A stretch of DNA of 64,000 nucleotides from Actinomycetes bacterium (lineage in GTDB: Bacteria; Actinomycetota; Acidimicrobiia; Acidimicrobiales; Acidimicrobiaceae). Below the pieces are notes generated by a model, which did no database searches, was not told the origin of the DNA, and saw only the letters and a program-made list of their open reading frames with translations. This document shows, in pieces, positions 16,919-25,458 of the stretch (its first letter is position 1; each line of letters opens with the position of its first letter). Both the position numbers and the translations under genes were made by a program. Location of the stretch: the NCBI GenBank assembly GCA_021841935.1, contig JAKCDL010000010.1:1-64000 (forward strand), written 5' to 3'.

Positions 16919-17875
16919 TTAGCCCAAGGATTCGGGGCGGTACAGGACTTTTACGTAAAAGATTGCAAAGGCTGAAATCATGATGGCTAGGACGACGCCC
17001 ATTGCAGAGCCGTATCCGAAGTTCAAACCCTGGATAGCCTGCTGGTATAGATAGAGGGGTAGGTTCAAGGTTGAGTATCCCGGGCCACCTAGAGTAAGGC
17101 CGTAGATGATGTCAAATGCCTGCAGAGCCTCCACGGTTCGAAGAACCAGAACCACAAGAATCGTTGGTCGAAGCATAGGCATTGTGATGCGGCTGAACTT
17201 TTGCCATGCAGTCACTCCGTCGACATCTGCTGCCTCATAGACAGAGGCCGGGATCGATTGAAGGCCCGCCAAGAAGACGAGGGCGGCAAAGGAGTTCACC
17301 TTCCAAATAGCCACTAGGAAGAGGGCAATGATCGCTAACGTTGGCGAACCAAGCCATACAAATGAGTGTGGTAGTCCTAGCCGCTCAAGGATACCGTTGA
17401 AGAGGCCATAGTTGGGATCGTACATGAAACGCCAAACAACTGCTGTTATAACCGTTGGCATCATCCATGGGAAAAGTAGCGCCGCTCGAAAGAGCCCCCT
17501 ACCTCTGAACTCTCTATTTGCCATCAATGCGACCCCGAGGCCAACTATCGATTGTCCTATGACGCTAAGGACCGCATAGAAGATAGTGAACTTCAAAGCA
17601 AGCCAGAATACGTGGTCGTGAAAGAGTTGTGTGTAGTTGGAGAAGGTAAATCCGTGTTGGAATGGATCCGTCAAGACGTAGTGCTGGAACGACCAGAGAA
17701 TCGTCTGAAACGATGGATATAGCAAGATTGCTGTTAGGCCGACAAAAGTTGGCAGTATCAACCAAAAGGCAAAGCGCTTTTCCCTCGAACCAAGGCCTCG
17801 TGACTTCTTTTTGGCCACAGCTTTCTTACCAGAACTAGGTAGCGGCCTAGATTCATCCGCGATTATTTCTTTCAA
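16919..17875 (-). CDS. ABC sugar permease, MalF type
   Basis: 318 residues with six predicted membrane helices and the EAA loop YEAADVDGVTAWQKF. It is the first gene of the permease-permease-GH31 operon. The frame opens at a GTG (17902), but a TTG at 17875 has a strong AGGAGGGG ribosome site 5-6 nt upstream. The GTG lies inside an inverted repeat, so I chose 17875. The promoter with the shared operator is about 115 nt upstream. With the MalG-type subunit it forms the membrane channel. Confidence 0.87.
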   Translation of the reverse strand: MKEIIADESRPLPSSGKKAVAKKKSRGLGSREKRFAFWLILPTFVGLTAILLYPSFQTILWSFQHYVLTDPFQHGFTFSNYTQLFHDHVFWLALKFTIFYAVLSVIGQSIVGLGVALMANREFRGRGLFRAALLFPWMMPTVITAVVWRFMYDPNYGLFNGILERLGLPHSFVWLGSPTLAIIALFLVAIWKVNSFAALVFLAGLQSIPASVYEAADVDGVTAWQKFSRITMPMLRPTILVVLVLRTVEALQAFDIIYGLTLGGPGYSTLNLPLYLYQQAIQGLNFGYGSAMGVVLAIMISAFAIFYVKVLYRPESLG

Positions 17876-17894
17876 CGATTCCCCTCCTACCTTC

Positions 17895-17917
17895 AACTGC
17901 ACTTACAAAGTGCAGTT
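17895..17917. repeat. Inverted repeat in the permease-operon leader
   Basis: Perfect 10-bp arms AACTGCACTT / AAGTGCAGTT with an ACA centre, directly upstream of the AGGAGGGG ribosome site of the MalF-type gene. It could be a second operator or an mRNA leader hairpin affecting translation. Confidence 0.55.
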
Positions 17918-17989
17918 AGGTAACCGTGACATCGATCTCCCCTAAAGATCAAATAGAGATACCAATTACTTCATTATGAGAACTTAGTT

Positions 17990-18038
17990 GGTATGACCTC
18001 TGTCCTTTAACCCTATTCGAATTTTAGTTTTGTGTCAA
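17990..18038 (-). promoter_or_regulatory. Permease/GH31 operon promoter with overlapping operator
   Basis: On the minus strand: TTGACA at 18038-18033, a 17-nt spacer, TAGGGT at 18015-18010, 4 nt, and GGACAGAGGTCATACC at 18005-17990. The 16-base operator is identical to the one before suyA and stands at the same distance from the -10. It covers the likely start site at about 18003. Confidence 0.78.
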
Positions 18039-18501
18039 TCGGCTTCGCTAGACCAAATGAGTAAAAATAAATAATTCTCTACTTTTCCATTTGCATACGA
18101 AGACTAACAATAGGCCACTTTGTGCCCGGTGGCTGGAGATTTAGAGTGCTGAGTACTAAAACTAACCTTCGTCGCGAAGTATCGAACTGGAGATTATCAG
18201 ATCTAGAAAATTATCGAGAGGTGGTTTGACTAAAGGCAAGCAGCTATTTGGAGCAAACCTTCACACAAGAATTAACGAAACAGTCCTTTACACCGTCACG
18301 GAGACGTCTGGGCGGAGGCTTACTAAAAGAGGTGCAAGGTAGTTGGTAGCACCTAGCTAGCACTTGCAGGTATAACCGTTCGATTCATACAAGACATTCG
18401 GGATGAGCCAGCAGTAGAATAAAGGGATCGACGAATTGATACCGATCGTCAAAGTCGATAACTTATAGATTTAATTTGATCCTTACTGGAGCCGTGGCCA
18501 T
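18039..18501. other. Gene-free stretch
   Basis: Intergenic DNA between the importer promoter and the glutaredoxin-like gene. I see no credible reading frame, RNA gene or strong hairpin. It marks the right end of the sulfonate/sugar unit. Confidence 0.5.
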
Positions 18502-18966
18502 CTAGCTACTGCGGTGGCGAAGTCTATAGCTTCTCATAACCAACCAAAAGATGGCATTTACACCGTCCGTGGCCCAACTCAAAGATCGCTGACCAAGATA
18601 TTCAATGAAAAAGCTCAGTGCGATCAAGGTAAAAATAATCGTCCACTGAATGACGGCTAATTTGTCGAACCTTGATGGTATTCGATCCAAATTATCGGTG
18701 ATCAATGAAGCATCTACCGCTTTGATAGCGGCAACAACCTCATCGATAGTGGGGTTCACCAAGTTGAAGTTACATATCACTACCGTAGGAACAGTTTCGT
18801 TCCCATTCGCTACCTTCCTAACGAATGCACTCGCTGAAGGATCCTCCCAAATGTTGTGTTCCACGGTTGAAATACCTAATTTGTCGAGCTGACGGCGAAG
18901 ATGAAGACAATCAGGACATTTGGGACGCCAATATAGGTCAATCAGTGAGTCGCTCATGGAGGCCAT
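18502..18966 (-). CDS. Membrane-anchored glutaredoxin-like protein
   Basis: With the ATG at 18966 the protein has about 154 residues. It has a thioredoxin-fold glutaredoxin/mycoredoxin-like domain with the redox pair Cys17-Pro-Asp-Cys20 and a TVPTVV cis-Pro region. One clear membrane helix (about 105-127) follows, then a second shorter hydrophobic segment and an Arg-rich tail. The frame is open to a TTG at 19053, adding 29 residues with four cysteines (CHCDSCQNDC). That extension has no good ribosome site, so I left it out with reservation. It probably reduces mixed disulfides or carries electrons at the inner face of the membrane. No partner gene adjoins it. Confidence 0.65.
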   Translation of the reverse strand: MASMSDSLIDLYWRPKCPDCLHLRRQLDKLGISTVEHNIWEDPSASAFVRKVANGNETVPTVVICNFNLVNPTIDEVVAAIKAVDASLITDNLDRIPSRFDKLAVIQWTIIFTLIALSFFIEYLGQRSLSWATDGVNAIFWLVMRSYRLRHRSS

Positions 18967-19594
18967 AACTACCCGATACTCTAAGACATTTCCAGATTGT
19001 ATTAAATCGCAATCATTCTGGCAAGAATCACAATGGCACTCCATCGACTTCAATCAAGCTGGCATCGGCTTATTTGAGCTGCTGTTCGTGGAAAGTCAGC
19101 ACTGACGTCGCGGTGAAAACCTCCGAGTTCGCAGTCCAAAAAAGGCAAATTCAGAGATACAGAGTTGAAATCGATCCTTTTGCCGATAATTTCACTTCAC
19201 CAAATCGCAACCACGAAGTTCAGATGGGCAGACATTGCTCAGAACTGATCTCTAGCAATGAGTGACCCACTAAATGTCCCTCTCAACGAGCGTTCACTCG
19301 ACCCATTCTCTACAGAATAACTTAGATCTAACGACGAATTTAACGAGACATTGGCTAATCCGAGATTGACAAATAATAGTAATTTCTCTCCGGTGTATAA
19401 ATTCGCGATGATAGCGGCAATACTTCTGAGTATATGGATTCCCAATTGAAAGTCCAAAGTGATACACCCTCATGTAATGCTAGATAATTGCTAGAGCTAC
19501 CTATCTCTTCACAGGGTTAAAGCTACCTAGTACACAAATTGAAAATACTTTTGACGCACTAGGAAGCGTCGTAAAAGAAAAAAAGGGGGAGAAG
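18967..19594. other. Gene-free stretch
   Basis: Apart from the possible Cys-rich N-terminal extension of the glutaredoxin-like gene (to 19053), no credible gene is seen. The end contains a purine-rich GGGGGAGAAG ribosome site for the next gene. Confidence 0.45.
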
Positions 19595-20098
19595 ATGGTT
19601 AAGTCAAGAAGTTTTACATTTGATGGAGGGGCCTTAACTTACTGGGGAACTCAGTTACTAGCTTTGCTTATCACTTTAGTAACATTTGGGTTTGGTTATC
19701 CATTTGGCCTCGTTCTAAAGTTGAGATGGCGAAGTAAGCACACTCGAGTGAATGGTATTGCGTTAGCCTTCAACGGATCGGCACTGGGACTTATAGGTCA
19801 TTGGCTACTGTGGTGGTTATTGACCTTAATAACGGTCGGATTCTACAGTTTCTGGGTATCACCACAGTTGAATAAGTGGATCGTTGAGCACACGGATTTC
19901 GATAGCTCTTCATCGCTTCCAGCATCTATTTCTATCAATGGAGTTATCTACGTCCAGCTTCAAAGTTCTACCAGCCCACAACTTCAACTTGAAGAATCAG
20001 TATCCGAATTAGAGGGTCAAATGCCGGTTAGTACCTTGGAGCAAGAGTCAACAGTGGGCGAATCCAAGACTCTTGACGACGCTGAAGGGGCTGAATAA
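19595..20098 (+). CDS. DUF898-like small membrane protein
   Basis: 167 residues with FTFDGGALTYWG at the N-terminus and two WxLLxLxTxG-type hydrophobic hairpins, the pattern of DUF898/YjgN proteins. There are about four membrane segments in residues 15-105, followed by an acidic Gln/Glu/Ser-rich tail. The domain half FxFxG-(Y/L)xG appears twice (residues 7-50 and 55-100). The ATG follows GGGGGAGAAG. The function of the family is unknown. It stands alone between gene-free stretches. Confidence 0.65.
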   Translation: MVKSRSFTFDGGALTYWGTQLLALLITLVTFGFGYPFGLVLKLRWRSKHTRVNGIALAFNGSALGLIGHWLLWWLLTLITVGFYSFWVSPQLNKWIVEHTDFDSSSSLPASISINGVIYVQLQSSTSPQLQLEESVSELEGQMPVSTLEQESTVGESKTLDDAEGAE

Positions 20099-20745
20099 GT
20101 AAGGTTCAGATTCGCTCGAAGGTTAATCGGACATAAATCTATAGAGTGCTGGCTGCGGGGGGCACATAATCTCAGAGGCGCCGACGCCGTTGCAGGGTTC
20201 AGCGAAGATATCTCCGAGTTATATTGCGCATTGTGGATCAGTTCATCAACGTCTTTAGCGAGACGAGGTATCTTTGTAAAGGGAGACTGCGTTTTCAGGA
20301 AATTTGGTAACTTTCAGCAGCGTCAAGTGTATTGTGCATACACCATCACATTAGGTTCCCACTTTCATATGGCTATACAAAAGGAGTGAATACCATCTCA
20401 CCTTGGTCAATATATTCCATTACTTTACTCAAAGACAGCCCGGCGATGGTCTCTAAAGGCTCAAGTATCTCTGAAACATCTTTCTACTCTGGGACTCCAA
20501 GGGTCGATATAGGAGATTGATAATAGTGAGCTTAGAGCTTCAGTTACTTTGATTAGCAGTCCTTATTGAACTTAGATCTTTCGGTATCTAAAGCTATCTT
20601 CTCTCAAATCTCGTAAATAATCTTTCGACTTAATAATTCAAAAACCATTTGACGTTATCTTTTAGCGATGATCAAATATGGAAGCAGTCAAAGCATTCGA
20701 AGGGCCAAAAATAGTAACGAAAAGCCCTTTCGGCACTTAAATCAT
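20099..20745. other. Gene-free stretch
   Basis: AT-rich DNA without a supported gene. The short frame at 20332-20520 has no family resemblance or ribosome site. The frame of the next lipoprotein can be read back to an ATG at 20668. Confidence 0.45.
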
Positions 20746-21858
20746 ATGAAAAATGGTTCATCTAATACATTTAAAGCCACTAGAGATACTGTTGGATTTG
20801 TGCCGCTAGTAATCTCTTTGGCAGGTTGCTCATCGTCGGCAACTTCGTTACCTCCCGTTGGATCACAGGCGACGTCGTCTCACGGCTCTGCACCAACGTC
20901 GGTCACTTCGCAATCGCTTCTTTCGCCATCCGCACCGTCGCCATCGACAGCATCTTCACCATCGTCTACGCTTCTTTCATCAACTCCGTCCACTATCACA
21001 GCGACATCGATACCAGTTGGGACGTTACCGATCGGAGATGGAAACGTCTTAAGTAAAAGTGCAAAAGTTGGCTACGTCGACTCATGTTCAACGCTGAATA
21101 CCAACATGCGAATGGTGCACGGCGGACCTTGGATAGATAGCGCTAGTGGGACATGGACACCTTCACTAAAAGCAGTAGTACAAGGAAGCAACTACTTCTC
21201 AAATGCCTACTACCACATGTCGATCTCCGGTGGAGTTCGAACTATATCAACTGATTCAGTTCCAGTGAATATGCCGGTTGGTAATTTTCCTATTTCACCA
21301 AGTGACCCGGCATATCAATATGACACCAATCCGAATCACGTAACCGCCCGAGCTTTGAATATAACTTTGCCTGCCAACCCTACGGTCGCCCAATCGGTCA
21401 CATGTCTGCCGCAAGGCGCAATTGGTGTACTCACTAATGGAGTGAAGCTCTACAGTGCACTTGATGCCGGAACCCTAGACGCAGTTGCCCACGAAACACA
21501 AGACAGCTGTGGCGGTCACCCTGACCGTCAAGGGACCTACCACTATCACGACATCTCACCGTGCGTCATAGCCCAGACTACTCATTCATCATCGACCCTA
21601 GTAGGATACGCCCTCGACGGATTTGGAATATATGTGGAGCGAAATAGTAATGGCTCACTTGTGACTAACTCTCAACTTGACCAGTGTCACGGTAGGATCT
21701 CCCCGATCAATTGGGATGGTCAAACAGTAACTATGTTCCATTACGACGCTACTAATGAATATCCATATACCTTAGGTTGTTTCGAGGGGACGATAACGCA
21801 AAGTGCGGTAATGTCGATCGGAGATCCACCTCCTGCATATTATGCCATGGTTGGATAA
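20746..21858 (+). CDS. YHYH-domain lipoprotein
   Basis: About 370 residues. From the ATG at 20746 a lipoprotein signal reads into ISLAGC, followed by a long Ser/Thr/Pro-rich linker (about 30-100). A globular domain then contains DSCGGHPDRQGTYHYHDISPC and GYALDGFGIY, the hallmark of YHYH proteins. These are secreted or surface proteins of unknown function whose His-rich motif suggests metal binding. An ATG at 20668 would add 26 polar residues before the signal, which makes 20746 more plausible; neither start has a strong ribosome site. It stands alone and is followed by a hairpin. Confidence 0.75.
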   Translation: MKNGSSNTFKATRDTVGFVPLVISLAGCSSSATSLPPVGSQATSSHGSAPTSVTSQSLLSPSAPSPSTASSPSSTLLSSTPSTITATSIPVGTLPIGDGNVLSKSAKVGYVDSCSTLNTNMRMVHGGPWIDSASGTWTPSLKAVVQGSNYFSNAYYHMSISGGVRTISTDSVPVNMPVGNFPISPSDPAYQYDTNPNHVTARALNITLPANPTVAQSVTCLPQGAIGVLTNGVKLYSALDAGTLDAVAHETQDSCGGHPDRQGTYHYHDISPCVIAQTTHSSSTLVGYALDGFGIYVERNSNGSLVTNSQLDQCHGRISPINWDGQTVTMFHYDATNEYPYTLGCFEGTITQSAVMSIGDPPPAYYAMVG

Positions 21859-21859
21859 G

Positions 21860-21889
21860 GGCAAATCATTGGCAAGTCAATGATTTGCC
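21860..21889 (+). terminator. Hairpin after the YHYH gene
   Basis: Perfect 12-bp stem GGCAAATCATTG / CAATGATTTGCC with a 6-nt loop, starting right after the stop codon. No T-tract follows. Confidence 0.55.
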
Positions 21890-22345
21890 GTCGACATTGA
21901 ATCCACAACATATCGACTTAACTCTCGGTGGAATTTCGTTTTTATATGTCGTGGTACATTCAGGTCTTTTCCCTGTAGGTGGCATTCCTAGTAGTCGTAA
22001 AGCTTTGATTGTCGCCGATCGTTGACCATAGGTGATACCGGGAAGGTTTTAGCGGAGGCTCCTGCCCAAGGATTCAATAGACCAACTCGTCAGAAACCCC
22101 TCAACTTGCCCTTTGAGAATTGCTAGTGGTGATCCGACAATCACACTTAAAGTTTTCTCGAAGCAACCCACCGTATAATTTGTTAGTTCATTCACCGCGA
22201 ATGCCGGCAATTCAATGACCAGCATCTTGCAGCGCCAGAATTGCTAGCTGTACGCGTGACACTAGAGCGATGAGAACTTTGTTCATTTTGAAAAGGTTCT
22301 CTAGGAGTTACAACCCCAGTACCTCCAGTGACAGGTACTCAATCA

Positions 22346-22373
22346 AGAAGGCGCCCCTACTGAGGCGCCTTCT
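22346..22373 (+). terminator. GC-rich terminator-like hairpin
   Basis: Perfect 10-bp stem AGAAGGCGCC / GGCGCCTTCT with an 8-nt loop, followed by CTTT. It lies in the gene-free stretch 21890-22473, 100 nt beyond the end of the leftward ATPase gene. It reads best as a rightward terminator, although no rightward gene is recognised just before it. Confidence 0.55.
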
Positions 22374-22473
22374 CTTTAGACGAAATGCTTACGGAAAGCT
22401 GACTTATTGGCAACGCGCTAAGCATGAGCACACGTTTTTACTATTCGCTTTTGTTCACCACTATTGGACTTGG

Positions 22474-23565
22474 CTACTTACCTTTGACCAAGAGAGCTTG
22501 GCCCCTTGAATAAAGATTTACAGCGTCTACGCCTTCAACTAGAGCAGCATCGGACGTTGGGATCGCTACAGAAATGAGGCGATCGGTCCTATCAAGAAGG
22601 GTAATCTTTATCGTCGATCCAAGAAAGCTTTTGGCGAGAATTCGACAACCCGCGTCGCTACCTTCACGGATACCAATCGACTCAGGTCTTACTAAAACTT
22701 CAACCTCAGAGCCCGTAGCAAAACTGGAGTCGGACTTATATTCGACCAAGCCGACGTTATGAACGTCAACGTGACTCGAATCTACGATGCGGCCTGGCAG
22801 GCGATTTACGGTACCTACAAATTCAGCTACGAACTCAGTAGCGGGGTTAGTATAGACCGCTAGGGGAGTATCAAGTTGCTCTAGTTGACCTTGATGCATT
22901 ACGGCGATCCGGTCAGCTATTGCGAGTGCCTCTTCTTGATCGTGAGTAACGAAAAAGGTAGTAATACCTAATTCGAGTTGAATGCGACGAATCTCATCGC
23001 GAAGATTAGATCTGACCTTAGCATCGAGTGCGGAGAGCGGCTCATCCAAAACTAATACTTCAGGTTGGACAGCCAAGGCGCGCGCTAGAGCCACACGTTG
23101 CTGCTGACCACCCGAGAGCTGATGGGGGTAGCGATCTGATTGACTCTTTAGACCGACGAGCTCGAGTAATTCACCAGATCGAGTAGATCGATCACTTTGA
23201 CTTTGCCCCCGTACTCGAAGTCCGAACTCTACATTCTCCTTCGCTGTCATATTCGGGAAGAGGCTATAACTCTGGAAGACCATTCCGATGTTGCGCTTAG
23301 CTGAGGGGAGCGAGGTTACATCGTGGTCGCCGATGATAACCCTTCCACTATCTGGCATCTCAAGGCCGGCGAGAACACGAAGCGCGGTCGTCTTACCGCA
23401 ACCAGAGGGTCCAAGCAGCACAATCAACTCGCCTGGCTCGGCATCAAGGTTGAACGACTTGAGGGCTGCCACATCTTTAAAGTTTCGGGCTACATTTTCG
23501 AATTTAACGGGCAAACCGGAACGACTATAGCGTCCACCTTTGATGCTGGTCATACTCGACATCAT
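22474..23565 (-). CDS. ABC importer ATPase (PotA/FbpC type)
   Basis: 363 residues. Walker A GPSGCGKTT is near 52-60, the Q-loop is in VFQSYSLFP, LSGGQ at 150-154, Walker B VLVLDEP at 170-176, and a C-terminal TOBE-like domain follows. It is the last gene of a leftward binding protein-permease-permease-ATPase operon and energises that importer. AAGGAG lies 11 nt before the ATG, rather far. The family covers ferric iron, polyamine, sulfate/thiosulfate and phosphonate importers; the ATPase does not distinguish them. Confidence 0.9.
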   Translation of the reverse strand: MMSSMTSIKGGRYSRSGLPVKFENVARNFKDVAALKSFNLDAEPGELIVLLGPSGCGKTTALRVLAGLEMPDSGRVIIGDHDVTSLPSAKRNIGMVFQSYSLFPNMTAKENVEFGLRVRGQSQSDRSTRSGELLELVGLKSQSDRYPHQLSGGQQQRVALARALAVQPEVLVLDEPLSALDAKVRSNLRDEIRRIQLELGITTFFVTHDQEEALAIADRIAVMHQGQLEQLDTPLAVYTNPATEFVAEFVGTVNRLPGRIVDSSHVDVHNVGLVEYKSDSSFATGSEVEVLVRPESIGIREGSDAGCRILAKSFLGSTIKITLLDRTDRLISVAIPTSDAALVEGVDAVNLYSRGQALLVKGK

Positions 23566-23646
23566 TTAATTCTCTACTCCTTTTACAAATCATCATCGAC
23601 ACACCGGCACAGACACGAACGCTAAAACAGTCTTGAAGGCACTTTT

Positions 23647-24498
23647 CTACTCATCAGCCACCGCGATAGAACGGCTTGCCCTACGCTGGGAGAAGACAAG
23701 AGTTATTACCGCTAGTGGAATCCACGTAAAGAGCAGCGCGATGAGTGACAAAGCAACAGCTTGGCTCGCAGCAAGTTGTCCTACCTGAACCAAGAAGACT
23801 GGGAATGTCGTAAAGCTCAGAAGCGATGCAACTGCAAATTCCCCCAGGCAGAACGCAAAGGTCAGAATCGATGCACCAATGATTCCACCTCGAATGTTTG
23901 GCAGGAGAACATAACGAAGTAGCTTTATCCAGCCCGCCCCTAGTGATTGTCCCGCTTCAACGAGTGTCTTTAGATCGATGGCCTGAACTGATGAATCGAG
24001 GGCTCTGTAGCTAAAGGGGAGTGCAAGCACGACGTACTCTAACGAAAGGATCACTGGCGTTCCGTAGATAATGTTTGGTAATCCTCGGAAGGATGTGATC
24101 ACGCCCAAAGTAACGACTACTGAAGGAACAACTAACGGAAGTAGCGAGATAGCCTCAAAGATCCTTCGCATCTTCGGAAGTCGTACGTGTACCCAAACCA
24201 CCGTTGGAATCAATAAGACAAGGGTCAAGAAAACCGTTCCAATCCCCACCTTGACCGAGAGGAAGAGGGTGCTCCAAAACTGCGCGGTTCCAAAAAGCTG
24301 TGTATAGGCCGAGATTGTAAAGGAGTTATGGTTCCCAAGGAACGAAAAGCGAGCCGAAGATACGATCGGCACGATGAAAAATAGACCCACAAGTGTTAGC
24401 ACTATGTAACGGAATGGGCGTCCAAGCTTTAGAACGTCACTTGAGTTGTTGCTATTCGACTTAGTACTTGGCGTTAGATCTGGAGCTATCGTAGCCAT
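23647..24498 (-). CDS. ABC permease, PotC/FbpB-like
   Basis: 283 residues with six predicted membrane helices and the EAA loop LVEAGQSLGAGWIKLLRYV. The ATG at 24498 lies 13 nt inside the end of the upstream permease gene and has AAGGAG 9 nt before it. Together with the preceding subunit it forms the channel of the second importer in this window. The substrate is not apparent. Confidence 0.88.
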   Translation of the reverse strand: MATIAPDLTPSTKSNSNNSSDVLKLGRPFRYIVLTLVGLFFIVPIVSSARFSFLGNHNSFTISAYTQLFGTAQFWSTLFLSVKVGIGTVFLTLVLLIPTVVWVHVRLPKMRRIFEAISLLPLVVPSVVVTLGVITSFRGLPNIIYGTPVILSLEYVVLALPFSYRALDSSVQAIDLKTLVEAGQSLGAGWIKLLRYVLLPNIRGGIIGASILTFAFCLGEFAVASLLSFTTFPVFLVQVGQLAASQAVALSLIALLFTWIPLAVITLVFSQRRASRSIAVADE

Positions 24499-25427
24499 CG
24501 AGAAGTTCTCCTTTGGATCGTTGCATAGATGACGCCAGCAAGTACTACTACCAAAATCATGCCTGCGCCCAAGGCATCGCCGAGGTTAGTTTGACCAGCC
24601 AGAACATTACCGGAAATCAATGCACCAAGTTGGATAGGAACTAGCGGAATAGTACCTGATGTAAGTGCTTGCGCAGTTGCATATGCAGCGAAAGAGTCCG
24701 TGAAAAGGACGATGAATGCTGCAAAGATGGGGGGAAGTAGAAGGGGGATTCCGATCCACCGCCAAAATTGTGAGCGCGAGGCCCCCAATGACTGCGATGC
24801 ATCGACCCACTCTTTTCTAATCGCCTGGATTGGCGGAAGCATTATAAGAACCATAAGAGGGATCAAGAAGTACTGATAAACAATCGCTAAACCAGTCACC
24901 GAATAAAGAGAAAATCCATGTGCATAGATGTCAATTCCAGCAGACTTCAATAACTTCGTTATGATTCCAAAGTTGCCGACTGTGGCAATGAAGGAGAAGG
25001 CGAGTGGGACGCCTCCCGTGTTAGCAAAGACACCCGATCCTGCAGTAACCAGAGAACGTACAACTCGATTGGTCGTCGAACTTACAGCTAATGCTGCCAG
25101 CAGACCTACAACTACAGCCACTAAGGCTGCAACAAATGATAGTTCAATACTCGCGACGAAGCTCTTGAAGTAAACTCCATGGACAGCCTCGTTGAAGTTA
25201 GAAAGCGTAAATTTTCCGTTACCGTCTTGAAATGCAGTTGTGATAACAGATATTGCTGGGAGCGCCAAGAACACTCCGATATATGCGATAAAAGGAATTG
25301 CACCTAGCGCATTTCTTAAGCCCCTACGGCGCCCCCGCGAACTTCGCCCAACAGGTATTTGGGCTTCTTCCCTGTTACCTGTTGGGCGAACATCCGAATC
25401 GAGGAGCTCGTCGTCGTACTTTGTCAA
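24486..25427 (-). CDS. ABC permease, PotB-like
   Basis: 313 residues with a polar N-terminal tail of about 35 residues, six predicted membrane helices and the EAA loop VDASQSLGASRSQFWRW. The frame opens at a TTG (25445), but a second TTG at 25427 stands 5 nt after AAGGAG and is the better start. It overlaps the next permease by 13 nt and follows the binding-protein gene by about 31 nt, so all four are one operon. Confidence 0.87.
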   Translation of the reverse strand: MTKYDDELLDSDVRPTGNREEAQIPVGRSSRGRRRGLRNALGAIPFIAYIGVFLALPAISVITTAFQDGNGKFTLSNFNEAVHGVYFKSFVASIELSFVAALVAVVVGLLAALAVSSTTNRVVRSLVTAGSGVFANTGGVPLAFSFIATVGNFGIITKLLKSAGIDIYAHGFSLYSVTGLAIVYQYFLIPLMVLIMLPPIQAIRKEWVDASQSLGASRSQFWRWIGIPLLLPPIFAAFIVLFTDSFAAYATAQALTSGTIPLVPIQLGALISGNVLAGQTNLGDALGAGMILVVVLAGVIYATIQRRTSRWLR

Positions 25428-25458
25428 CTTCGCTCCTTGCGACAAGTTTTTACCTAAT

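Noticed and set aside
22130-22345. A tRNA or small RNA gene before the 22346 terminator
   Set aside because: No cloverleaf, CCA-type end or TTC loop could be found, only the terminator-like hairpin.
22270-22509. 79-residue plus frame containing the GC-rich hairpin
   Set aside because: The hairpin lies inside it, there is no ribosome site, and the composition does not look coding.
23288-23625. Plus-strand frames opposite the second importer ATPase
   Set aside because: These are antisense shadows of a gene with all ABC motifs intact.
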